47,739 bases of DNA from Candidatus Aminicenantota bacterium (GTDB lineage: Bacteria; Acidobacteriota; Aminicenantia; UBA2199), in contig WVZO01000400.1 of assembly GCA_011772425.1 (NCBI GenBank), positions 1 to 47,739 on the forward strand, read 5' to 3'. Below are positions 15,505 through 22,896 of the stretch, in pieces. A program made the position numbers and the translations under genes. Position 1 is the first letter of the stretch. Every line of letters begins with the position of its first letter. Under the pieces are notes generated by a model. That model ran no database searches, was not told the origin of the DNA, and saw only the letters and a program-made list of their open reading frames with translations.

Positions 15505-16950
15505 TCATACAACAATTGAATAAGGGTCAATACCGTGCTTCAACATATACCATCTTCGGAAGCGGGCTTCGAGGTTGTGAGCCTGCTCCTCATGCGGATT
15601 GCTTCGCATAGGGTTGGTGTTCAACTTTCGCAGCCATCGGTAAGCAATAGTCGCTGCACTCATGCCAAAGTAACTCGTCAGAAATGCTGTTACGCCCAAT
15701 AGCTTATACTGCAATACATGCACCATCTCATGGATATACTTACTCAAATTTAAGCTCCCCCTAACGAAGATGGAATGGTCAAGTGTCATATATCCTGCCC
15801 TCGGTTGAAGCCCCAAGATCCATCCGCCACGAAAAAAACTCGGAAAGCGAGCCAAAGCGGGAATGAGTACAAGACCGTCGGCGAGATTATCTGCGGAATA
15901 CTCCTTGAGGGCACGTACCCACGTTTGGGGGATGGAGATTCTTGACGCCATAGCTCGGTTTGTCATGACTACAGAGTCAAAGATTTGCTCGATGGGATTG
16001 ACAGCAGAAAGAGGATCGGTAACAATGTCGCGGAATCGGCCAGCTAATGCATCTAAAACATCTGCTTGAATCATTTCCCCTTGAAGCGTTCCACTTTTTA
16101 TTGGCATTACGGGTTCTGCATTGTTCCGTTGATGCGAATCTTGAACTTGCGCCATATTCAGTGATGGAACACGGCCCTGCTGAACCACATGGGTCAACTC
16201 ATGGGCCATGAGTTGTTTTCCTGACGATGTCTCAGGAGAGTATTGGCTGGAGTTGAAGACAATATCTTTTCCGGTGGTGAAAGCTTTGGCATTGATGGAT
16301 TGGGCGGTCTGGGCTGCCTTGCTGTCGTTATGTACACGAACCTGGCTGAAATCAACGCCGAAACGAGGTTCGAAAAAGGAACGGGTGGATTCGGACAACG
16401 AATGACCGCCTCCTTTCATCGCATTGATACTGGATTCAATATTGGGAGTGACTTCCGGGGTGTTACCGGGAGATGCTTTGGTTTGAGCAGTCTCTTCCTC
16501 CTCTTCTGCCTGGCGCTGTAATTTGGATTGAACTTCCTCTTCTTCTTCAACCTGCCGCTGAACCAATGGAGTAATTTGCTCAGCCAGGGGTTTGGTTTGA
16601 ATTCCTTCTTTCTCCGGGCATTCCGGGCATGTGGATTTCCGCTGCACCAATGACTACTTTGGCTCTGGCATGCTCATCACCCTGTCAGCCACGCTGTCGG
16701 CTTCTTTTTCATAAATGTCATTGGGTTGGTTTAACGTCAGCCGGGACACCCGGTCGATTTTAAGTTTTGCCTGGATGGCCCCGGATTTTATTAGCCGGGC
16801 TACGGCCCGGTTGCCGATGGTTCGCTGCAAATGCAAAACCTGGTCCATTGGCGAGTTTTTGATTTGAGAGAATCTCTTCTTCGGCTTACGAGAAATAAGA
16901 TTCCCTCGTTTTGTTTCAGTTTTTTTGGTATTACTAATGTTTGCTCTCAT
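15505..16950 (-). CDS. DUF4157 metallopeptidase, candidate eCIS cargo, with in-frame amber codon
   Basis: ATG 16950 follows GGAG-ATAAAA. The first 97 codons give an N-terminal region (SPMDQVLHLQRTIGNRAVAR; YEKEADSVADRVMSMPEPK) and stop at a TAG at 16654-16656. The same frame then continues for 382 codons without a shift: QRKSTCPECPEKEG, Glu-rich QRQVEEEEE repeats, then the DUF4157 domain with LSESTRSFFEPRFGVDFSQV and the zinc site MAHELTHVVQQ. Such proteins are normally one chain, with MPEP-VQRxC directly joined. A second zincin-like motif, KYIHEMVHVLQY, with a downstream NPHEEQAHNLE lies near the C-terminus. DUF4157 proteins are typical eCIS-associated cargo or toxins. No ribosome site precedes the second segment. 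Either the gene is broken, or read-through is used. Confidence 0.75.
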
Positions 16951-16968
16951 TTTTATCTCCAATGTTTA

Positions 16969-17045
16969 GCTCCAGCCGCAAGCTGCAAGCTCCAGCTAAA
17001 AACTAAAAGCTGGGGCTTGAAGCTGATGCTGTGGCTTTATGCTTG
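16969..17045. repeat. AGCTCCAGCC-family interspersed repeat
   Basis: Copy GCTCCAGCCGCAAGCTGCAA / GCTCCAGCTAAAAACTAAAA with inverted GCTGGGGCTTGAAGCTG, between the two cargo genes. Confidence 0.8.
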
Positions 17046-17160
17046 TGCTTTATGTTATCTCTAATTTTTTTCTCCATTTTTTTGTCACGGACAATCTGGC
17101 TTAGAGCGTAGAGCGTAGAGTATGCTCGAATGTTAAATGTTGACAGGCTGATGCGCCCTC

Positions 17161-18186
17161 CTATGTTTTCTTTTTGGGAACCTCCCCGCCAGAGTTCACA
17201 GGATTTTCTTTATGATGAACATGAGCCCCGCGACTCGAAGGAGCGGAAACGACTTTACTGATCCAGAAGTATCGTTTGGAAGTACTTCTTGCCCAGTAAC
17301 TTACAGCGTGTACTTTTATCTCGTCTCCATCCCTTGCCCGGGCATACTGATCGTTTGTCGCATTGAATGCCTGATTCACACTCGACTCGGCGGGCCATAG
17401 ATTACTGTAAGTATCCCTACCCATCCAATTCAAATCGCGCACATGATCTATTTGGTATGTACCGGCAGTATTGCCAGGTTCTGTGAGTATGGTACCGCCC
17501 TGTTTTATAGGCATCGAAGTCCCGAGTGCACGAAGGTGCCGAAGTATCTGAATTTTCTTATTTTCCGAGGGCCGACCATCACGGGTCTTCACAACCCTGC
17601 CCTCCATATTAAAGTTGGTATCAGTGACCCTAAGATTTCTGTCTTTCCTTCCTCCAATGGCTGGGAGTTTTACGCCTTCTCTTGGTTTTTTATCATCAAC
17701 GGTTGGATAGTCATCCTCTTTCTTAAACCATTTAATAGGAATGGGATCCCTATACGTTCCTTTTGGCCAATCCCCTATATCCTCCCGCTGAATCAAGGGT
17801 TTGGTTCCGGCTCCTTTTTCTTCCTCTTCTCCTTCTCGTTGAAGCAATGGCATGGTTTGAGGTGCTTCATTTCCTTTTTTTTCTACGCGCTTTTCAGGAG
17901 GGGCTGAAACAGGTTCAGACATGGTCACGACTTCATTAGCCATCTTGTCAGCTTCCTTTTCATGGACATCATTGGGCTTGCCGATTTTAAACCTGGCCTG
18001 GATGGCACCGGTTTGGAACAACCGCGTTACCGCCCAGTTGCCGATGGTTTTTTGAAGATACAAAATCTGTTTAACCGGTGAGTCTAAAGACTGAGACAAA
18101 TCCGCCCTTGATTTTGATGAAACAGGGTTCTTCTTATCGGTTCCACCTTTTTGTGTTTTTGAAGATTGCACGCTGATTTCAGCCAT
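17161..18186 (-). CDS. Candidate eCIS cargo with HNH-like nuclease C-terminus
   Basis: 341 residues, intact. Residues about 30-100 (SPVKQILYLQKTIGNWAVTR; LFQTGAIQARFKIGKPNDV; HEKEADKMANEVV) closely match the N-terminal region of the DUF4157 gene next to it. A linker with PLLQREGEEEE and TKPLIQRED follows, like that of DUF4157 proteins, but the HExxH core is absent. The C-terminal third has TYQIDHVRDL (243-252; Asp247-His248), MGRDTYSNLWP and Asn271/Asn275, the D-H...G...NL.P...N layout of HNH/beta-beta-alpha-metal nucleases. I infer a DNA- or RNA-degrading effector carried by the contractile system and directed there by the shared N-terminal region. No immunity gene is obvious next to it, as expected if the target is not a sibling. 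Nuclease activity is inferred from motif only. Confidence 0.6.
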   Translation of the reverse strand: MAEISVQSSKTQKGGTDKKNPVSSKSRADLSQSLDSPVKQILYLQKTIGNWAVTRLFQTGAIQARFKIGKPNDVHEKEADKMANEVVTMSEPVSAPPEKRVEKKGNEAPQTMPLLQREGEEEEKGAGTKPLIQREDIGDWPKGTYRDPIPIKWFKKEDDYPTVDDKKPREGVKLPAIGGRKDRNLRVTDTNFNMEGRVVKTRDGRPSENKKIQILRHLRALGTSMPIKQGGTILTEPGNTAGTYQIDHVRDLNWMGRDTYSNLWPAESSVNQAFNATNDQYARARDGDEIKVHAVSYWARSTSKRYFWISKVVSAPSSRGAHVHHKENPVNSGGEVPKKKT

Positions 18187-18559
18187 TTTACTACCTTTTA
18201 TTGAGCCACGAAGTTACACGAAGGAACACAAAGTATATTTCCTTTCTATTCCCTTATCTCCTTGTTTCCATCTATATTTGAGCCGCGAAGCCACGCCAAG
18301 AGACACGAATAAAGAAAGATCATAAATATATTTCCTTTCTGTCTCCTTTTTTATTGACCTCTTTTTTCGTAATAGCTAAGCTGTTTTTCACCACGAAGAC
18401 ACGAAGGACACGAAGATAAGAATAAGAAAAATAAGTGCATGTAACATTTTTCTATAACCAGTATCAAAGGGACAATTTATGAATACATTTTTCTCAAAGT
18501 TATCTGAATTTTCTTTCATGTATTTTGGGAGATGATTAGATGTAATTTTCTACAGGTCA
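18187..18559. other. Intergenic region with CACGAAGG repeats
   Basis: 373 bp. Three copies of the GAGCCACGAAG...ACACGAAGGAACACAAAG family lie at 18203-18240, 18280-18310 and 18390-18415, separated by TTTCCTTTCTRTYYCCTT pyrimidine direct repeats (18238-18265 and 18328-18350). From 18420 to 18559 the sequence is AT-rich and I see no gene. Confidence 0.6.
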
Positions 18560-18874
18560 TCAGTCAGAATGAATATACTTTTCAGGGGTGGCATCTTCTT
18601 TATGAATAACCACAGACCATTTCATACTTCTCCGGGCCAGTTGTTTGGCATGAGCAACCGCTGACCGTTTATTGTCGTGAATTTTATGCATCCGTTTGCA
18701 CCCTTCACGGAACACACCCCAACGGTCTCCATCATATGAAATCACGTGATAAATGTCTTTTCCTTTCTTGGCTTCAAGCACGCCCATTAATGTCCGCGTA
18801 AGACTTTCTCTATCCCACTTTCGGGTTTCTTTCTTTTTTGCTTCAGCGTCCTTATTTCTACCTGCGTTACCCAT
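18560..18874 (-). CDS. DUF2188-domain protein
   Basis: 104 residues; ATG 18874 follows CAGGAGTAATCAC, a clear ribosome site, and is preferred to an upstream in-frame start. The C-terminal half (DGDRWGVFREGCKRMHKIHD; KRSAVAHAKQLARRS; WSVVIHKEDA) matches the DUF2188 pattern W-x-V-x(n)-A-x(3)-A-x-x-L-A-x(n)-V-H. The N-terminal half is lysine-rich and unrelated. Function of DUF2188 is unknown. It lies in the island between the AAA/nuclease gene and the HNH cargo gene, separated from both by repeats. Confidence 0.65.
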   Translation of the reverse strand: MGNAGRNKDAEAKKKETRKWDRESLTRTLMGVLEAKKGKDIYHVISYDGDRWGVFREGCKRMHKIHDNKRSAVAHAKQLARRSMKWSVVIHKEDATPEKYIHSD

Positions 18875-19095
18875 GTGATTACTCCTGATCTCTATCATAC
18901 TATAGTAACCCCAAAATGTCAACCACAGCCAATGAAAATCCACTATCGATCTTTCTTAACTGTTTCATTGTTTTACCTTTATTTTTAGCCACAGAGGACA
19001 CAGAGAAGAGTTTCTTTTTTTGTTTTAGCCACGAACTTACACGAAAAAAAATAAAAAAATCTGCGTAATCTGCGTAATCTGTGGTTTCCCCTTTT
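18875..19095. other. Intergenic spacer with CACAGAGG/CACGAA repeats
   Basis: 221 bp. TTTAGCCACAGAGGACACAG (18988) and TTTAGCCACGAACTTACACG (19024) repeats and an AATCTGCGTAATCTGCG direct repeat near 19060. No gene seen. Confidence 0.6.
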
Positions 19096-20700
19096 TCATG
19101 GGCTGCCGGTTTGCAGGAAAATAGGATGAACAGTGACATTAGCCTGAGGATCGCGATAAACGGTTTCATATTTCTTTTTGCTTGCCTCATCCATACTTTC
19201 AACAAAAGAGACAAGGTAAATGTCCCGGAGCTGAAGCTGATTGCCATACCGGGCGGCTCGCTCCAGGGACTCATAATAACCGGCCTGGTCTGTGAAGCTT
19301 TTTAACTCTATACCGTAGGTGATGTTCTTGTACCGGATGATAAGATCAATTTTGCCATTGCCGGTGGGGAACTCAGGGTAGACGCGGACACCTTTGCCCC
19401 GCAGCAGTTCATCCAGGTAAGTGTATAAGTTAAAATGGTAAACAGCTTCATAGACTCGCATATCACTGCGCCTGGGGGCATTCTTAAATAACCAGGTCTT
19501 GTTCTTATCCAGGTAGGCTTGATAGAGCTGCAGTACCATGGGGATATCGATATGGTCCGGGGAGATAACCTCTTTAACATGGAAGAACGAGTCCACCAGT
19601 TGTCCCATTTCACTAAAAATTTCACCGGAAAAGTAATTAAATAAGCGCTTCTGCACAAGGGGTGAGGCAAACCTGATGTAACTGGTATCCCCGGGTATAA
19701 TCTCCGGTTCGATCACGCCGTTCATATAAAGAAAATTGATCTCCTTTTTATCAAAATGGAATTTGAAGGGTTTGGCGGGATTGAAGAGAGTAAGTACAGT
19801 CTCCCGGTACGGGTCTTTGCCGACTTTACTAATGATGTTGAGGATGTTGTTGTTGGGGAGGAGATTGATGGCCAGCCCGTAAATGTTTTCAAAGTCAGCC
19901 ATCCGGATGGGTTTGGTGATATCATTGGGGTAATTTTCAATGCCTTCGGTGAGGAGTTCTCCCAACCAACAGGTTAAACCGGGTTGTCCCCTGGTTTCTT
20001 CATAAAGTTTTTTAATCACCTCTGGTTCTATTTCCTGTCCGCTTTCCTTTTGATACCATTGGAACATGCCCTCTACCTCTTCATAGGTGAGGTTAGGGAC
20101 ATGAAGGCTTCTCTGGACATTAAAGGGGGAGCCGGTTTGACTTTCGAAGCCCAGGACACTTCGCACCCCGATTAACACTGCTCCATGAAGAAGATAGGTT
20201 TTTTGCCCTGTGGGTTTGTTCATTTCATCCATTCGCTGGATATAAATATTCCTGAATGCACCGACTAGGGCATTGATTCCCTCTTCGATAAGGGCATCGA
20301 ATTCGTCAAGAATTAAAATAAGGGGTTTGTCTAATACTCCCTTTTTAAACATTTCCTGGAACTTATCCTGGTTATCGATTCCTTTGAATGTTTTATTCAG
20401 GCCTTCCCCAATTTTCCGGGCGATGGTATTGATAATGTCACCGGGTTCTTTTTTATCCTTGAGACTCTCAAGGTTGATTTTGAGTACATCGAATTTGTTC
20501 TCTTTTTTCAAGCGAAACAGAATTTGCTGCATGACCCAGGTTTTGCCGGTTTGCCTGGGGGCCCAGACAGTGATGTAATGACCGCCTTCCGAGGGGTTCT
20601 CTCCCAGCAACTGCGTGTATGCCCTGTTAAGCAATTCCTCCCTGGGGGCATAGTAATGCAATTTATTATTAATTGGTCCATAAGAATGAAACCGTCTCAT
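19096..20700 (-). CDS. AAA+ ATPase with C-terminal PD-(D/E)XK nuclease-like domain
   Basis: 534 residues; ATG 20700 after AAAGGAGCCAGAA. N-terminal half is a P-loop ATPase of the AAA_35 / AAA-ATPase-like group: YITVWAPRQTGKTWVMQQ (Walker A), KPLILILDEFDALIEEG (Walker B), then a winged-helix-like segment with NLTYEEVEGMFQWYQ. The C-terminal domain shows the PD-(D/E)XK core VRVYPEFPTGNGKIDLIIRY followed by YGIELKSFTDQAGYYE and a helix with RYGNQLQL. Many members sit in accessory or defence regions, with no fixed partner. Here it is the first gene of the island that follows the gp25-like gene, with its own probable promoter. Role is unknown; a DNA-linked defence or mobility role is plausible. 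Confidence 0.8.
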   Translation of the reverse strand: MRRFHSYGPINNKLHYYAPREELLNRAYTQLLGENPSEGGHYITVWAPRQTGKTWVMQQILFRLKKENKFDVLKINLESLKDKKEPGDIINTIARKIGEGLNKTFKGIDNQDKFQEMFKKGVLDKPLILILDEFDALIEEGINALVGAFRNIYIQRMDEMNKPTGQKTYLLHGAVLIGVRSVLGFESQTGSPFNVQRSLHVPNLTYEEVEGMFQWYQKESGQEIEPEVIKKLYEETRGQPGLTCWLGELLTEGIENYPNDITKPIRMADFENIYGLAINLLPNNNILNIISKVGKDPYRETVLTLFNPAKPFKFHFDKKEINFLYMNGVIEPEIIPGDTSYIRFASPLVQKRLFNYFSGEIFSEMGQLVDSFFHVKEVISPDHIDIPMVLQLYQAYLDKNKTWLFKNAPRRSDMRVYEAVYHFNLYTYLDELLRGKGVRVYPEFPTGNGKIDLIIRYKNITYGIELKSFTDQAGYYESLERAARYGNQLQLRDIYLVSFVESMDEASKKKYETVYRDPQANVTVHPIFLQTGSP

Positions 20701-20748
20701 TTCTGGCTCCTTTGTTTGATCGCTCTTTTATTCTTACTTATGCCCCTA

Positions 20749-20777
20749 ATTTTATCAGAAGTTCCAGTGTAAAGCAA
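20749..20777 (-). promoter_or_regulatory. Possible sigma-70 promoter for the AAA/PD-(D/E)XK gene
   Basis: Minus strand: TTGCTT (20772-20777), 17-nt spacer, TAAAAT (20749-20754), about 50 nt before ATG 20700. The -10 fits well, the -35 poorly. Confidence 0.35.
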
Positions 20778-20789
20778 ATATAGCTTAGA

Positions 20790-20925
20790 AGCTCCAGCCC
20801 GGGGCAGCTCCAGCTCCAGCCACAAGCACCAGCGATAAGGGGTTTGATGAATCAAACCCCTACACTCCTTTCTCTGTGCTGGGGCTTGTAGCTGGTGCTG
20901 GCGCTAACTGCTGGTGCTGGTATCA
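20790..20925. repeat. AGCTCCAGCC-family repeat, long copy with nested palindrome
   Basis: Left part GCTCCAGCTCCAGCCACAAG, right part GCTGGGGCTTGTAGCTGGTG pairs with it; the loop region holds a perfect GGGGTTTGATGAATCAAACCCC palindrome (20839-20860). It lies just downstream of the gp25-like gene, where the structural operon stops, so it may act as a transcript end. Confidence 0.7.
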
Positions 20926-21318
20926 CTTTCCCTCTCTTAAATAAAACGGATATACCATGTTAAACCGGTTATTGGTACTGCGCACAATATACTCGATGTC
21001 AATTATCAATTTACCCTCAGATATCTTCTCAGTCGATACATTTACATTGGCTAAATCTATCCTGGGCTCCCATATGGTCAAGGCCTCCTTTATACTGTTT
21101 TCTATCAATGTAAGCGTAGACGTATTAATAACAGAAAAAACAAAATCATGTATGCCACAACCAAAATCCGGACGCATCACCCGCTCACCTTTAGCCGTAC
21201 TCAATATAATCCAGATAGCCTCCTTAATGTCGGTTTCATATTCAGACATACTAATATGACCCTCATCATCCACTTGCAACGGAAACGTCCAACCCCTTCC
21301 TAAAAATTCCTCAACCAT
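20923..21318 (-). CDS. Baseplate wedge protein, gp25-like (Afp9 type)
   Basis: 131 residues. ATG 21318 is chosen: GGAGG lies 5 nt upstream, supplied by the hairpin element described separately; a longer frame upstream is translation of that element. The sequence EAIWIILSTAKGERVMRPDFG followed by CGIHDFVF is the gp25/lysozyme-like wedge signature (L.T..GER.m.P.FG). In T4-type and eCIS tails this subunit connects hub, wedge and first sheath disc. It is the last structural gene before the accessory island. Confident. Confidence 0.9.
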   Translation of the reverse strand: MVEEFLGRGWTFPLQVDDEGHISMSEYETDIKEAIWIILSTAKGERVMRPDFGCGIHDFVFSVINTSTLTLIENSIKEALTIWEPRIDLANVNVSTEKISEGKLIIDIEYIVRSTNNRFNMVYPFYLREGK

Positions 21319-21320
21319 TT

Positions 21321-21396
21321 TTGCCTCCGGCGGCCAGGGGGGCTCTTTTCGAGAAAACCGCCCCCCTGGACCCTGAACCCCCCGCAAAAGCTTTTG
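21321..21396 (-). repeat. GC-hairpin element with built-in Shine-Dalgarno, copy 1
   Basis: Perfect 10-bp stem CCAGGGGGGC (21334-21343) / GCCCCCCTGG (21360-21369) on the plus strand with an inner TTTTC/GAAAA pair, flanked by AAAAGCTTTTGC on the distal side. On the minus strand the element ends GCCGCCGGAGGCAAAA directly before the gp25 ATG. Copies: 21929-21997, 24001-24064, 31684-31750, 36314-36476. Confidence 0.85.
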
Positions 21397-21622
21397 ATTA
21401 AGGCAGTCATGGTTTGCAGCTTAAAAGAATCTTGATGCAAACCATGACTGCCTTCGGAATTAATTATAAAGCTTTTTGTTGATTTTTTGTTTGTAATTTT
21501 GAACATTGTAATTTGGAATTGACTGCCCCTGCCTTTTTTTTTAGACAGGGGCTTTGTGATTTGTAATTTGTAATTTTTGTCATTTTCGTGTCTCTTCGTG
21601 TACCTTCGTGGCTAATAAAAGA
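21397..21622. other. Intergenic region between PAAR and gp25 genes with two hairpins
   Basis: Contains a perfect 19-bp inverted repeat (21400-21418 / 21436-21454, listed separately), a second GCCCCTG...CAGGGGC hairpin around a run of nine T (about 21525-21553), and TTTGTAATTTGTAATTTTTG / TTCGTGTCTCTTCGTGTACC repeats shared with 31830-31890. No gene seen. Confidence 0.7.
21400..21454. repeat. Perfect 19-bp inverted repeat
   Basis: AAGGCAGTCATGGTTTGCA at 21400-21418 and its exact reverse complement at 21436-21454, 17-nt loop. It lies inside the structural operon, between the PAAR and gp25 genes. No T-run follows on the minus strand, so it is not a classic terminator. Confidence 0.95.
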
Positions 21623-21925
21623 CTATCCGATCATCACCGTGGGACAGCCCATGGCAATAGAATTGGGGGGGCCACTTTCCATGATCATGTCCCCCTGGCG
21701 TGCCGCGGGCATGTTCTCGATCATTACGGTGACACTGCCCATGGCTACCGTACCTCCTACATGAGGAACAGGTGCAGGACCAGGTATTACCTGTGGACAG
21801 GCATGAAAATCCGCTGAGGCGCGCCAGGCCGGCATCCCTCCAATTAGTACAGTAACACTGCCGGGACCAGGCCCCAACGGCGTCCCATGCGACGTCATAT
21901 CACCCACTCGCGCTGCTAATGGCAT
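21623..21925 (-). CDS. PAAR-repeat spike tip (Afp10 type)
   Basis: 100 residues. MPLAARVGDMTSHG at the start and NMPAARQGD near residue 72 are PAAR motifs; candidate zinc ligands are His13, His41, His55 and Cys94 (GCPTVMIG). The proline/glycine-rich strands VTVLIGGMPAW and VTVMIENMPAA are typical. PAAR proteins cap the gp5/VgrG needle and can carry effectors; this one is minimal, without extension. ATG 21925 has GGAGG 5 nt upstream, again from a hairpin element. Located between gp5-like and gp25-like genes, as in Afp/PVC. Confidence 0.9.
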   Translation of the reverse strand: MPLAARVGDMTSHGTPLGPGPGSVTVLIGGMPAWRASADFHACPQVIPGPAPVPHVGGTVAMGSVTVMIENMPAARQGDMIMESGPPNSIAMGCPTVMIG

Positions 21926-21928
21926 TTT

Positions 21929-21997
21929 TGCCTCCGGCGGCCAGGAGGGCTCTTTTCGAGAAAACCGCCCCCCTGGACCCCCTGCAAAAGCTTTTGT
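21929..21997 (-). repeat. GC-hairpin element with built-in Shine-Dalgarno, copy 2
   Basis: Same element before the PAAR gene, stem CCAGGAGGGC / GCCCCCCTGG with one mismatch, loop TCTTTTCGAGAAAACC, ending on the minus strand in CCGGAGGCAAAA-ATG. The distal flank is AAAAGCTTTTGC. Confidence 0.85.
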
Positions 21998-22056
21998 TTA
22001 GAGATTTTTATCATTTTTTTGTTTTTATAACCCATCATTCCATCATTCCACTCTTC

Positions 22057-22896
22057 CTAATTTATCTTCACCATGGCCCCTTTGAGTTCCAACATGGCCC
22101 CGGATTTAATTTTTAGGGCCATTCCGGCTTCAATATCAATCATCTTGGCTTTGATTTTTAACTGCATGGCACTCTCGATATTCACTGCTTTTTGTACAGA
22201 ATCAATGGTAATTTTATTGCTGCCGGTTTTATCTTTGATTTCAATTTTCTCCTGGCCGGATGCATCATTTAAAACAATTTGATGGCCGGCTTTGCTCTGG
22301 AGTGCTATCTTACCCTTTCCCGAGGCATCATCCAAAAGAAATTTGTGTCCGGATTTAGACTGAATACCGATTTTTTCTTTACCGGATTTATCATCCATGA
22401 CAAATTTATGACCGGTTTTGGTTTGAATGGCAATATTTCCTTTTGAAGACGTGTCATCCAGTAGAATATAGTGCCCGGATTTGGTTTTTATTTCCAGTTT
22501 TTCTTTTTGTTTGGTATCATCAAACCTGATTTCATGACCGGAGCGGGACTTGAAGGTACGGATATTGTTTTTGCCGTCTTTATTGGTTTCCGGTGGTTTT
22601 GTTTTGCCGTTCCATAGGCAGCCGATGACATAAGGGGCATTAATATCACCGTTTTCAAAGGCCACCAGGACTTCATCACCCACTTCGGGTAGAAAAAAAC
22701 TTCCCATTTGTTTACCGGACATAAGGGTAGCAACCCGCACCCAATTGGATTCATTTTTATCGGAGAGCCAGGGAAACCTGACTTTCACCTGTCCCAACTT
22801 ATTGGGGTCTTTGTTGTTGGTGACAATGCCGGCGGCAACACCATAGACCCGTTTTACAGATTGCTCTTCACCTACCAGGAGCTCACAAATACTCAT
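22057..22896 (-). CDS. Spike protein, gp5/VgrG beta-helix part (Afp8 C-terminal half)
   Basis: 279 residues. N-terminal OB-fold: VYGVAAGIVTNNKDPNKLGQ, VKVRFPWLSDKNESNWVRVA, GSFFLPEVGDEVLVAFENGD and PYVIGCLWNG are hallmark gp5/phage baseplate V residues. From about residue 115 it has six repeats of the form KSGHxIxxDD(x)4KIxIxTK that make the triple-stranded beta-helix needle. Start codon overlaps the stop of the gp27-like gene (ATGA), so the two halves of an Afp8/VgrG-type protein are separate, translationally coupled genes here. No lysozyme domain. The blunt end would be capped by the PAAR protein encoded next. Confidence 0.92.
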   Translation of the reverse strand: MSICELLVGEEQSVKRVYGVAAGIVTNNKDPNKLGQVKVRFPWLSDKNESNWVRVATLMSGKQMGSFFLPEVGDEVLVAFENGDINAPYVIGCLWNGKTKPPETNKDGKNNIRTFKSRSGHEIRFDDTKQKEKLEIKTKSGHYILLDDTSSKGNIAIQTKTGHKFVMDDKSGKEKIGIQSKSGHKFLLDDASGKGKIALQSKAGHQIVLNDASGQEKIEIKDKTGSNKITIDSVQKAVNIESAMQLKIKAKMIDIEAGMALKIKSGAMLELKGAMVKIN

